Part shown: positions 9,156 to 16,646 of the stretch, piece by piece
How the letters are laid out: every line of letters begins with the position of its first letter
Position numbering within the stretch: the stretch's first letter is position 1
Made by a program: the position numbers and the translations under genes
The notes under the pieces: generated by a model
The model's database searches: none
What the model was told of the DNA's origin: nothing
What the model saw: the letters and a program-made list of their open reading frames with translations, nothing else
From: Roseburia sp.
GTDB lineage: Bacteria > Bacillota > Clostridia > Lachnospirales > Lachnospiraceae
DNA length: 33,816 nt
Direction: 5' to 3'
NCBI GenBank assembly: GCA_023664685.1
Contig: JAMPFC010000025.1
Coordinates: 1-33,816 of the forward strand

Positions 9156-10082
9156 ATGGAAGAATTAAAGAAGGATACCGGATATAAGTCCGGATTTGTT
9201 TCACTGGTGGGGCGTCCCAATGTGGGAAAGTCTACTCTTATGAACCGGATTATCGGCCAGAAGATCGCGATCACGAGCAACCGGCCGCAGACGACAAGAA
9301 ACCGGATCCAGACGGTGTACCATGATGCCAGAGGCCAGATCGTATTTTTGGACACGCCGGGCATCCATAAAGCGAAAAACAAACTTGGCGAATATATGGT
9401 CAATGTGGCGGAAAGGACATTTCGTGAGGTCGATATGATCCTGTGGATCGTAGAGGCGACTACTTTTATCGGGAAGGGCGAACGTCATATCGCCGAGCAG
9501 TTGGAAAAGGCGGATATCCCGGTACTCCTTGTGATGAATAAGATCGATACGGTAAAGAAGGAGGAGCTTTTGGCATGCATCGCCGCCTATAATGAGATTT
9601 TAGAATTTAGCGAAATTGTTCCGGTTTCTGCACGAACCGGAGAAAGCGTGGAGCATCTTGTGGATGTTATGTTTGGCTATCTCGAGGAGGGGCCGCAGTT
9701 TTATGACGATGACACGGTGACAGACCAGCCAGAGCGTCAGATCGTGGCGGAACTGATAAGAGAAAAGGCACTTCGTCTTTTGTCCGATGAGATTCCGCAT
9801 GGGATTGCGGTATCCATCGACCAGATGAAGCTTCGCAAAGGAAAGAAAAGTATGTATGATATCGATGCGACGATCATCTGTGAGCGGGATTCCCATAAGG
9901 GGATCGTGATCGGAAAGCAGGGGCAGATGCTGAAAAAGATCGGGACAAAGGCGAGAGTGGAGATTGAAGAATTTTTGCAGAAAAAAGTAAATTTAAAGCT
10001 GTGGGTGAAGGTAAAGAAGGATTGGCGTGACAGCGACTTTTTGTTGAAAAATTTTGGTTACAATAAAAATGCAGATGAGTAA
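9156..10082 (+). CDS. era: GTPase Era
   Basis: Era binds 16S rRNA and helps mature the 30S subunit. The 308-residue protein shows G1 GRPNVGKS (19-26), G3 DTPGIH (from 66), G4 NKID (128-131) and a C-terminal KH domain with GIVIGKQGQMLKKIG (about 230-285). ATG 9156 follows GGAGG (9146-9150) by 5 nt and gives the usual family N-terminus; ATG 9099 would add 19 unrelated residues. The gene precedes a yqzL-like gene and recO, the order also found in Bacillus subtilis. Confidence 0.97.
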   Translation: MEELKKDTGYKSGFVSLVGRPNVGKSTLMNRIIGQKIAITSNRPQTTRNRIQTVYHDARGQIVFLDTPGIHKAKNKLGEYMVNVAERTFREVDMILWIVEATTFIGKGERHIAEQLEKADIPVLLVMNKIDTVKKEELLACIAAYNEILEFSEIVPVSARTGESVEHLVDVMFGYLEEGPQFYDDDTVTDQPERQIVAELIREKALRLLSDEIPHGIAVSIDQMKLRKGKKSMYDIDATIICERDSHKGIVIGKQGQMLKKIGTKARVEIEEFLQKKVNLKLWVKVKKDWRDSDFLLKNFGYNKNADE

Positions 10083-10161
10083 TGGAGAAATGAGGAAAGA
10101 ATCTGGCAGAATGTTCTAGTATAGCAGCTTCCGATTGTGGAGAATCTAGTAGTAAGGATCG

Positions 10162-10236
10162 GCGGTCAAATGATTTGCCCCAGAGGGCAATGCGCCTTAC
10201 AGGGCGGGGTATTTGACCCGCGCGTTTACGTACGCG
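10162..10236. other. Predicted branched (three-way junction) fold between era and yqzL
   Basis: An outer stem pairs 10162-10171 (GCGGTCAAAT) with 10211-10221 (ATTTGACCCGC, one bulged C). It encloses two hairpins: TTGCCC-CAGA-GGGCAA (10175-10190) and CGCC-TTACAG-GGCG (10193-10206). A further stem, CGCGT-TTACGT-ACGCG (10221-10236), follows immediately and shares one base with the outer stem. The 179-bp era/yqzL gap contains no credible protein gene. There is no T tract, so it is not a standard terminator. It may be a dispersed palindromic repeat or a structured leader or processing element of the yqzL-recO mRNA. No known riboswitch class is recognised. Confidence 0.6.
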
Positions 10237-10261
10237 AGAATAAACTACGGAGGAGAACAGG

Positions 10262-10459
10262 ATGCAGAGTGATTACTGGAATGATTTTACAAAGAGCGGA
10301 AAGATATCCGATTATTTAAAGTATGTAGATTCTGCAAGAAATACAGCAGATGGAGCGGGAGAGTATTCTGGAAAAGACGGAGAGTCTTATGGTATGGAGT
10401 CGGTGAAATATGCAGGAAAAAGTGACTGGAATGGTGCTGTCGGGCACACCGGTTGGTGA
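10262..10459 (+). CDS. yqzL: YqzL-like small protein
   Basis: This encodes 65 residues. The N-terminal YWNDFTKSGKISDYLKYV matches the short pattern (WN.F..TG.I..YL) of YqzL-type proteins, which sit between era and recO in Bacillus and many Clostridia; function unknown. GGAGG (10249-10253) lies 8 nt before the ATG, better than the recO signal downstream. The last 50 bp overlap recO in another frame, which suggests coupled translation. The second half is Gly/Ser/Lys-rich and looks unstructured, so the C-terminal part may not be conserved. Confidence 0.65.
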   Translation: MQSDYWNDFTKSGKISDYLKYVDSARNTADGAGEYSGKDGESYGMESVKYAGKSDWNGAVGHTGW

Positions 10460-11165
10460 ATATGATAAAAGACTTGTGATACTTACGCGGGAGAGGGGAA
10501 AGATCGCCGCCTTTGCAAGAGGCGCGAGAAGGCCAAAGAGTCCGCTTTTAGCAGCGTGCGAACCGTTTACATTCGGGGAGTTTCAGGTGTACCGGGGGCG
10601 GGATTCCTATACGGTCTCCTCGGTCGAGGTGGGAAATTATTTTTCCGAATTGAGAGAGGAACTCGAAGATATTTACATGGGCATGTATTTTTGTGAGGTA
10701 GCTGATTTTTTTACGAGGGAAAATCTGGACGCATCGGAGGTGCTAAAGCTTCTCTATCAGTCTTTGCGGGCGCTGAAAGTACCGTCGCTGAACCGGAATC
10801 TGGTAAAATGTATCTACGAGTTTAAGATGATTGCAGTGAACGGGGAAGCTCCCCGTTTATTTGCGTGTATCGGTTGCGGAAAGAAGGAGGAGTTATTTTA
10901 TTTTCACCGGCATGAGACCGGGATCTTATGCGGGGAATGCTATCAAAAACCGCCCTATCATGGGAAAGGCGCCATACAGATCGCAGGGACGACGACGTAC
11001 ATACTCCAGAGGATCATCGCCTCGCCAGTGGAGAAATTATATACCTTTACGGTTGCAGAAGCGGTAGAGAAGGAGCTGCAGAAGATCATAACACATTATT
11101 TTTCCTCCCGGGTGGACAAAGAATTTGCGTCTTGTAAAATTTTGGAAGAGCTAATAAAAAAGTAG
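10410..11165 (+). CDS. recO: DNA repair protein RecO
   Basis: RecO works with RecF and RecR to load RecA on SSB-covered gaps. The 251-residue protein opens with VTGMVLSGTPVGEYDKRLVILT, the OB-fold start typical of RecO, followed by the helical domain. A four-cysteine zinc site is visible: C153-x2-C156 and C174-x2-C177. The start ATG lies inside the yqzL-like gene with only a poorly spaced GGAG before it, so translation probably depends on ribosomes finishing yqzL. The three genes era-yqzL-recO likely share a transcript. Confidence 0.95.
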   Translation: MQEKVTGMVLSGTPVGEYDKRLVILTRERGKIAAFARGARRPKSPLLAACEPFTFGEFQVYRGRDSYTVSSVEVGNYFSELREELEDIYMGMYFCEVADFFTRENLDASEVLKLLYQSLRALKVPSLNRNLVKCIYEFKMIAVNGEAPRLFACIGCGKKEELFYFHRHETGILCGECYQKPPYHGKGAIQIAGTTTYILQRIIASPVEKLYTFTVAEAVEKELQKIITHYFSSRVDKEFASCKILEELIKK

Positions 11166-11192
11166 TCCCGCAGCATGGCAGCAGTTCCGGCA

Positions 11193-11333
11193 TCAGCACG
11201 AGGTAAACAGGTTGTAGCCGATGACCAGACAGAGAATGATAATGAGGATGGCGAGAAACCAGTTTGTGATAAAGAGCATGATTGTCATGCCGATACCAAG
11301 CCAGAACAGAATAAATCCGATAAGCCGTTTCAT
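11193..11333 (-). CDS. 46-residue membrane protein, minus strand
   Basis: Reading the minus strand from ATG at 11333 gives a 46-residue protein that begins MKRLIGFILFWLGIGM and ends GYNLFTSC. It has two hydrophobic segments split by TNWF, and no charges beyond K2 and R3, so a two-pass membrane peptide with a short loop is likely. It resembles small conserved clostridial membrane proteins ending in GYNLFxxC; no function is known. A GGA-rich region (GGAAAGGATGG) precedes the start by 5-15 nt on that strand. The gene converges on recO with 27 bp between the stops. It is the only minus-strand gene I support in the window. Confidence 0.65.
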   Translation of the reverse strand: MKRLIGFILFWLGIGMTIMLFITNWFLAILIIILCLVIGYNLFTSC

Positions 11334-11371
11334 ATGCCATCCATCCTTTCCGATCTCATGCGCAGCTGCGG

Positions 11372-11410
11372 GATTCCTGATATCCTATTATATGCACCGC
11401 TGCAGGAATC
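11372..11410 (-). promoter_or_regulatory. Possible promoter with inverted repeat for the 46-residue protein
   Basis: On the minus strand a consensus TATAAT occupies 11392-11387, about 55 nt before the small gene's ATG. It sits in the loop of a perfect 8-bp inverted repeat, GATTCCTG (11372-11379) and CAGGAATC (11403-11410), which could be an operator. The -35 element is poor (TGTAAC or GTAACG near 11410-11416), so confidence is limited. A second TATAAT lies on the plus strand at 11430-11435 without a suitably spaced -35. Confidence 0.35.
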
Positions 11411-11455
11411 GTTACACGGAGGAAAAAATTATAATAAGTGATTTACAGATTTGCA

Positions 11456-11610
11456 GTATCTCCCGAAAAATGTTTTCAAAGCATGGGTTATAAATGCGCC
11501 GGTATGAGGTGTGCGTGTGAAGTGCGTGATCTTCGCACTTTGCACACCCATACCGTTGCGTATTTACTGAGCGCAAGCGCCCATGTGTGAAAACATTTTT
11601 CGGGAGATAC
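11456..11610. repeat. 155-bp long imperfect palindrome (MITE-like or structured RNA)
   Basis: Arms 11456-11478 and 11588-11610 are perfect 23-bp inverted repeats beginning GTATCTCCCG. Inside, pairing continues: CATGGG/CCCATG (11482-11487 with 11580-11585), TAAATGCGC/GCGTATTTA (11491-11499 with 11558-11566, one G-U), GGTATG/CATACC (11501-11506 with 11549-11554), GGTGTGC/GCACACC (11508-11514 with 11542-11548) and AAGTGCG/CGCACTT (11520-11526 with 11534-11540) around a 7-nt loop. That is about 58 base pairs in one rod. No target-site duplication is seen. It does not end in a T tract and carries no convincing gene. It lies between the minus-strand small gene and the asp23 promoter. Confidence 0.85.
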
Positions 11611-11649
11611 GGAAAGGTGTAAATTACTCGCAAATTACTTCATAAATGT

Positions 11650-11678
11650 TTGATTTTTCCAGACATTTGGTGTAAACT
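11650..11678 (+). promoter_or_regulatory. Promoter of the Asp23-fakA genes
   Basis: TTGATT (11650-11655), a 17-bp spacer and TAAACT (11673-11678) form a moderate sigma-A type promoter. It lies 41 bp before the Asp23 start and 40 bp after the long palindrome. Confidence 0.45.
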
Positions 11679-11718
11679 AAATAATAATTGTATTTTGAAA
11701 TTTGATTGGAGGGTTCAT

Positions 11719-12075
11719 ATGAGAGGGCAGTTAGATAATGAAATGGGAAAAGTCGTAGTGGATGAGGACGTTTTGGCGAAATATGCCGGTTCTGCAGCAG
11801 TAGAATGTTTTGGTGTTGTGGGGATGGCATCGGTCAGCATGAAGGATGGTATCGTCCAGCTCTTAAAGAGAGATAATATCCGGCATGGAGTAGACGTAAA
11901 GATTGAGGAAAATAAATTATATATCGAGATGCATATTATCGTCGCCTATGGTGTGAGCATTATGACTGTGGCAGAAAATCTGGTAGATAATGTTAAATAC
12001 AAAGTTGAGGAATTTACCGGGATGGAAGTTGGAAAAATAGTGATATGTGTAGAAGGGGTAAAAGTGGTGAACTGA
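11719..12075 (+). CDS. Asp23/Gls24 (YloU) family envelope stress protein
   Basis: The protein has 118 residues with the Asp23 pattern: an early VVVDEDVLAKYAGSAAVECFGVVGMA, then VDVKIEENKLYIEMHIIVAYGVSI and a final VGKIVICVEGVKVV. The start at 11719 follows GGAGGG (11708-11713) by 5 nt. Asp23 proteins are small envelope-associated proteins; the partner gene fakA (YloV) follows directly, as in the B. subtilis yloU-yloV pair. The two are very likely co-transcribed. No membrane segment is present, so any membrane location would need a partner. Confidence 0.92.
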   Translation: MRGQLDNEMGKVVVDEDVLAKYAGSAAVECFGVVGMASVSMKDGIVQLLKRDNIRHGVDVKIEENKLYIEMHIIVAYGVSIMTVAENLVDNVKYKVEEFTGMEVGKIVICVEGVKVVN

Positions 12076-12141
12076 TCCGGTCAGATCATGCAGTCTGGCA
12101 AAAAAATGTCTTGTATCATTGACGATTTGGAGGACGAAATA

Positions 12142-13803
12142 TTGACAGTAAAGACGATGGATGCGCTGCTTGTAAAAAAATGTTTTCTCGCAGGGGCGGC
12201 AGCGATTCAGGCAAAGAAGGAATATATAAATGATTTAAATGTGTTTCCGGTGCCGGATGGCGATACGGGGACAAATATGACAATGACGATCATGTCGGCG
12301 GCAAATGAAGTTTCAGCGCTCGATGAGCCGGATATGGAGACGATCTGTAAGGCGATTTCAAGCGGTTCGCTGCGAGGGGCGAGAGGAAACTCAGGGGTGA
12401 TCCTTTCCCAGCTTCTCCGCGGTTTTACAAAGGTGATCCGGAGTGAGAAGGAGATTGATGTAAAGCTTCTGGTACAGTCTTTTGAAAAGGCGGTCGATTC
12501 GGCATATAAAGCGGTTATGAAGCCAAAGGAGGGGACGATCCTCACGGTGGCAAAGGGAGGAGCGGAGCAGGCTGCCAAACTTGCAAAAAATTGTGATGAT
12601 ATCGTAGAGTTTGCCCGTCAGGTCATTGAAGAGATGCGTGTCGTCCTGTCGCATACTCCGGAGATGCTTCCTGTACTCAAGGAAGCAGGTGTCGTGGATT
12701 CGGGCGGTGAGGGACTTGTGACGATACTCGAAGGGGTTTATGATGCTCTTACCGGAAAGGAAATCCACTATGAGGCAGAAGGAGCTGCGCCAGAGAGCAA
12801 AAAGACAGGCGGTGCAGACATTGACAGCATCAGTACAGGCGATATTAAATTTGGATATTGTACGGAATTTATTATTTTATTAGAAAAAGAATTTACGTCC
12901 CGGGATGAAAAGAATTTGAAGGGATATCTTGAAAGCATAGGGGATTCGATCGTATGTGTGGCGGACGAAGAGCTTGTAAAGATCCATGTTCACACAAATG
13001 ATCCGGGACTTGCGATCCAAAAGGGATTGATGTATGGGGAATTGTCACGGATGAAGATCGACAATATGAGAGAAGAACACAACGAGCGTTTTCGCCAGTC
13101 GGCGGAGGCAAAAAAAGAAGAAGAGGAAGTACAGGCACCGTGGAAAGAAGTGGGATTTATCAGTGTTTCGGTCGGTGAAGGACTTGGAAATATTTTCAGA
13201 GAGCTTGGGGCAGACCATGTCATTGAGGGCGGACAGACGATGAACCCGAGTACGGAGGATATACTGGAGGCGGTATCCAAAGTGGGGGCGGAGACGATTT
13301 ATATTTTCCCGAACAACTCCAATATCATCCTTGCCGCCAATCAGGCAAAGGAGCTTACAAAGGATAAACACATCGTCGTGATCCCGACGAAAAATATCCC
13401 GCAGGGGATCGCTGCTATGATCAATTATATTGATGGGGTTTCTGCGGAGGAAAACGAGGCGGCGATGACCGAGGCGATGCAGCAGATCAGAACCGGACAG
13501 GTGACATATGCGGTTCGTGACACCTCGATCGATGGGAAGGAGATCAAGCAGGGAGATATCATGGGTCTCAGTGATAAGACGATCGAAGTAGTGGGGAGTG
13601 ATGTCAGGGAGACGACACTCAGCCTGATCGATGCGCTGAAGGATGAGGAGACAGAACTTATCACGCTGTATTACGGGGAGGAGAGTTCGGAGGAACAAGC
13701 GCAGGAGATCGCAGATGCGATCAGTGAAAAGTATGAAGAAATCGAAGTAGAGACAGAATATGGCGGTCAGCCGATCTATTATTATTTTGTTTCTGTTGAA
13801 TAG
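12142..13803 (+). CDS. fakA: Fatty acid kinase catalytic subunit FakA (DhaL/DegV-like, YloV)
   Basis: FakA phosphorylates fatty acids bound to a FakB (DegV) protein so that they can enter phospholipids. The product has 553 residues. The N-terminal DhaL ATP-binding domain carries NVFPVPDGDTGTNM with D39 and D41 as expected Mg ligands, and GSLRGARGNSGVILSQ nearby. A middle domain (about 240-330) and a C-terminal FakB-binding-like region (about 345-553, IFPNNSNIILAANQA) follow. I chose TTG 12142, which has GGAGG (12129-12133) 8 nt upstream and gives the family N-terminus (TVKTMDALLVKKCFLAGA). ATG 12088 has no ribosome site; ATG 12157 is the other option. No fakB is in the window. Confidence 0.93.
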   Translation: MTVKTMDALLVKKCFLAGAAAIQAKKEYINDLNVFPVPDGDTGTNMTMTIMSAANEVSALDEPDMETICKAISSGSLRGARGNSGVILSQLLRGFTKVIRSEKEIDVKLLVQSFEKAVDSAYKAVMKPKEGTILTVAKGGAEQAAKLAKNCDDIVEFARQVIEEMRVVLSHTPEMLPVLKEAGVVDSGGEGLVTILEGVYDALTGKEIHYEAEGAAPESKKTGGADIDSISTGDIKFGYCTEFIILLEKEFTSRDEKNLKGYLESIGDSIVCVADEELVKIHVHTNDPGLAIQKGLMYGELSRMKIDNMREEHNERFRQSAEAKKEEEEVQAPWKEVGFISVSVGEGLGNIFRELGADHVIEGGQTMNPSTEDILEAVSKVGAETIYIFPNNSNIILAANQAKELTKDKHIVVIPTKNIPQGIAAMINYIDGVSAEENEAAMTEAMQQIRTGQVTYAVRDTSIDGKEIKQGDIMGLSDKTIEVVGSDVRETTLSLIDALKDEETELITLYYGEESSEEQAQEIADAISEKYEEIEVETEYGGQPIYYYFVSVE

Positions 13804-13836
13804 TTTATGGATGCCATTTGGCGAGGGGAAAAGACT

Positions 13837-16530
13837 GTGGATAAACTTGTATTGATCGATGGAAATAGTATTATCAACCGGGCATTTTACGGGGTGCCGG
13901 AGTTGACAAATAAAGAAGGGCTTCATACGAATGCGATTTATGGGTTCCTGAATATTTTACTTAAGGTGATGGAGGAGGAGAACCCGACCCACCTCATGGT
14001 GGCGTTTGATGTAAAAGCGCCGACGTTCCGGCATGAGATGTATGACGAATACAAAGGGACGAGAAAACCGATGGCAGATGAGCTGAGTGAGCAGGTGCCG
14101 GTTTTGAAAGAAATCCTGAAAGCGATGGGGATACAGCTCCGAGAACAGGCAGGGATCGAGGCGGATGATATTCTCGGAACGATGGCAAAAGCCGGAGAGG
14201 AGCAGGGCTTTGAGGTGTCGGTTGTCTCCGGAGACAGGGATCTTTTACAGCTTGCCACGGATAAGATCAAGGTCAGGATTCCAAAGACGAAAGGCGGCAA
14301 GACTACGGTGGAGGACTATTACCGTCCGCAGGTCATTGAAAAATACGGTGTGACGCCGGAGCAGATCATCGATCTCAAGGGGCTTATGGGAGATGCTTCG
14401 GACAACATACCGGGCGTGCCGGGAGTCGGGGAGAAAACAGCAGTAAAAATACTTACCGTGTTCGGGACGGTGGAAAATGCGATCGAGCATGTGGAGGAAA
14501 TAACGCCAAACCGGGCAAGGGAGGCTGTCAAAAACAATACCGAACTGGCGCTGATGAGTAAAAAACTGGCGACGATCAAGACGGACTGTCGTCTGGGGAT
14601 TAAGCCGGAGGAGTGCCGGATTGAAAATATTTTTACCGACGAAGCGTACCAACTCATCCAAAAACTGGAATTTAAATCGCTCATGAGCCGCTTTCAAAAA
14701 GATACCGGGGCGAATCTGTCGATCGAGAAATATTTTCGGGAGATCAGTACCGGGGCGGAATTTCGTGCGCTTATGGAACAATGCGCCTCCTGTCCGTATA
14801 TTTCCGTGAAGATACTAGCGAAGAAAAAAGACGAAGCCTCTAGTGAGGCCAATGGGCAGATGTCGTTAGTCGTGGCGGAGGAGGAAAAGATGGCGGCACT
14901 TGCGGTCTGTGTTTCTGGAGAAGAGGTCGTATTCTGCCATGCCGGAGACGAGATCAGAGAAGAAATGGTTAGAGAGCAGCTTGGAAGACTGGCGGAAAAG
15001 AATGTAATGCTCGTCACAAGTGACTTAAAGAGCCAGTTGGAATATATGCCCGGACTGGATGCGGGGGGAGCCTTTGATACCGCTCTTGCCGCTTATATCA
15101 TCAATCCGGTTCAGAAGGGTTTTGCGGAGGAGGATATCGCTTCGGAATATGCGGAGCTTCTTATGTCTCCGTACAGTCAGCATTTTGGCAAAAAAAGCGT
15201 CTACCGTGCCTATCAGGAAGACCGGCAGGAGATGGTGAAATATTATTGTTATTGTGCGCTTGCTTCGTTTCAGGCGTACAAACCGCTTCATAAAAAGTTA
15301 AAGCGTATCGGATCGTTGGAATTATTTGAAAAAATAGAGATGCCTCTTGTATTTACCCTGTTTCATATGGAGAAAGAGGGGGTTTTGGTAAAGCGGGAAG
15401 CACTGCGGGAATATGGCGAAAAATTGGGAGAGCGCATTGAGGTATTGCAGCAGGAGATTTACGATCTGGCAGGAGAGGAATTTAACATCAATTCTCCCAA
15501 ACAGCTCGGTGTCATCCTGTTTGAAAAACTCCGTATGCCTTATGGAAAAAAGACAAAGACCGGATATTCGACTTCGGCGGAGGTGTTGGAAAAGCTGCGG
15601 TTTGAGAGTCCGATCGTGGAGATGATACTGGAATACCGGCAGCTCACAAAGCTGAAATCTACGTATGCGGACGGATTGTCAGTCTATATCGATCTGGATG
15701 GCAGAATACGTTCTAACTTTAACCAGACGATCACAGCGACCGGGAGACTGAGCAGTACCGAGCCAAACTTGCAGAATATACCGGTGCGAATGGAGCTTGG
15801 GAGACAGATCCGCAAAGTATTTGTCCCAAAAGAGGGATGTGTTTTTTTGGATGCCGATTATTCTCAGATCGAGCTGAGGGTTCTTGCGCATATGTCGGGG
15901 GATGAGCGGTTGATCGAGGCATACCGGGAAAATGCAGATGTACACCGGACGACAGCGGCACTCGTCTTTCATGTGCCATATGAGGAGGTCACGGAGCTGC
16001 AGCGTAGAAATGCAAAGGCGGTAAATTTCGGAATTGTGTATGGGATCAGCGGCTTTGGGCTGTCAAGGGATCTTAATATCACAAAAAAAGAGGCAGAAAA
16101 ATATATTGCGGACTATTTCCATACATATCCGAAAGTAAAGGAATATATGGATTCTCTCGTAAATATGGGAAAAGAAAAGGGATACGTCACCTCAATGTTT
16201 GGGAGGCGCCGGCCGATTCCCGAACTGGAGTCAAAAAATTTCATGCAGAGGCAGTTTGGCGAACGGATCGCGATGAACTCCCCGATTCAGGGAACAGCGG
16301 CAGACATTATAAAAATCGCGATGATAAATGTAGACCGGAGACTGCGTGAGGAAAACCTTTCCTCAAAGCTGATTCTCCAGATCCACGATGAACTTCTGAT
16401 CGAGACAAAAGAGGAGGAAATCGACGAGGTCAAGGAAATTTTGGAGCATGAGATGGTCGCAGCGGCTGAACTGCATGTCCCATTGATTGCAGAAGTGAAA
16501 CAAGGAAACAGTTGGTATGAGGCGAAGTAA
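13837..16530 (+). CDS. polA: DNA polymerase I
   Basis: Pol I removes RNA primers and fills repair gaps. The 897-residue protein has an N-terminal 5'-3' exonuclease domain (LVLIDGNS, D8; SGDRDLLQL; DASDNIPGVPGVGEKTA), a middle 3'-5' exonuclease-like domain and a C-terminal polymerase. Polymerase motifs are intact: A with D672 (DADYSQIELR), B (RRNAKAVNFGIVYG) and C with D851 (QIHDELL). The middle domain lacks the DxE metal ligands, so proofreading is probably absent, as in B. subtilis PolA. GTG 13837 follows GAGGGG by 8 nt and gives the conserved start VDKLVLIDGN; ATG 13807 would add 10 odd residues. The 3' end is partly duplicated downstream. Confidence 0.97.
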   Translation: MDKLVLIDGNSIINRAFYGVPELTNKEGLHTNAIYGFLNILLKVMEEENPTHLMVAFDVKAPTFRHEMYDEYKGTRKPMADELSEQVPVLKEILKAMGIQLREQAGIEADDILGTMAKAGEEQGFEVSVVSGDRDLLQLATDKIKVRIPKTKGGKTTVEDYYRPQVIEKYGVTPEQIIDLKGLMGDASDNIPGVPGVGEKTAVKILTVFGTVENAIEHVEEITPNRAREAVKNNTELALMSKKLATIKTDCRLGIKPEECRIENIFTDEAYQLIQKLEFKSLMSRFQKDTGANLSIEKYFREISTGAEFRALMEQCASCPYISVKILAKKKDEASSEANGQMSLVVAEEEKMAALAVCVSGEEVVFCHAGDEIREEMVREQLGRLAEKNVMLVTSDLKSQLEYMPGLDAGGAFDTALAAYIINPVQKGFAEEDIASEYAELLMSPYSQHFGKKSVYRAYQEDRQEMVKYYCYCALASFQAYKPLHKKLKRIGSLELFEKIEMPLVFTLFHMEKEGVLVKREALREYGEKLGERIEVLQQEIYDLAGEEFNINSPKQLGVILFEKLRMPYGKKTKTGYSTSAEVLEKLRFESPIVEMILEYRQLTKLKSTYADGLSVYIDLDGRIRSNFNQTITATGRLSSTEPNLQNIPVRMELGRQIRKVFVPKEGCVFLDADYSQIELRVLAHMSGDERLIEAYRENADVHRTTAALVFHVPYEEVTELQRRNAKAVNFGIVYGISGFGLSRDLNITKKEAEKYIADYFHTYPKVKEYMDSLVNMGKEKGYVTSMFGRRRPIPELESKNFMQRQFGERIAMNSPIQGTAADIIKIAMINVDRRLREENLSSKLILQIHDELLIETKEEEIDEVKEILEHEMVAAAELHVPLIAEVKQGNSWYEAK

Positions 16531-16646
16531 CGAGACAAAGGGAAAAATTGCGATGTGGTTGGAATTGCAGAAGTAAAGCAGGGAAACAGTTGGTATGAGG
16601 CGAAGTAACGGAAAAGAGGAGACTGCGATGGTAGTTGGAATTGCAG
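16486..16646 (+). repeat. Decayed 78-bp tandem duplication at the polA/coaE junction
   Basis: The last 45 bp of polA plus 2 bp (16486-16532) recur at 16564-16610 with 44 of 47 identical. The following spacer and first coaE codons (GCGATG..GTTGGAATTGCAG) also recur, at 16551-16570 and 16626-16646. Thus copy one carries a stub of the coaE start (M-W-L-E-L-Q-K-stop) and copy two a stub of the polA end. The shared ATTGCAG in polA and coaE is the likely microhomology. Differences between copies show the event is not recent. Confidence 0.85.

Noticed and set aside
10137-10319. A 60-residue plus-strand frame between era and yqzL.
   Set aside because: It covers the branched fold, has no good ribosome site, and its product (Arg/Cys/Gly-rich) shows no family resemblance.
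11412-11633. A 73-residue minus-strand frame across the long palindrome.
   Set aside because: It is a by-product of the palindrome, with no ribosome site or recognisable protein features.
13045-13926. A 293-residue minus-strand frame opposite fakA.
   Set aside because: It is a codon-bias shadow of a clearly real gene; its product has low-complexity Leu/Ile/Arg/Phe composition and no motif.
15000-15300. Active 3'-5' proofreading domain in PolA.
   Set aside because: The domain keeps the general shape but lacks the DxE metal-binding residues, as in other Firmicute PolA proteins.
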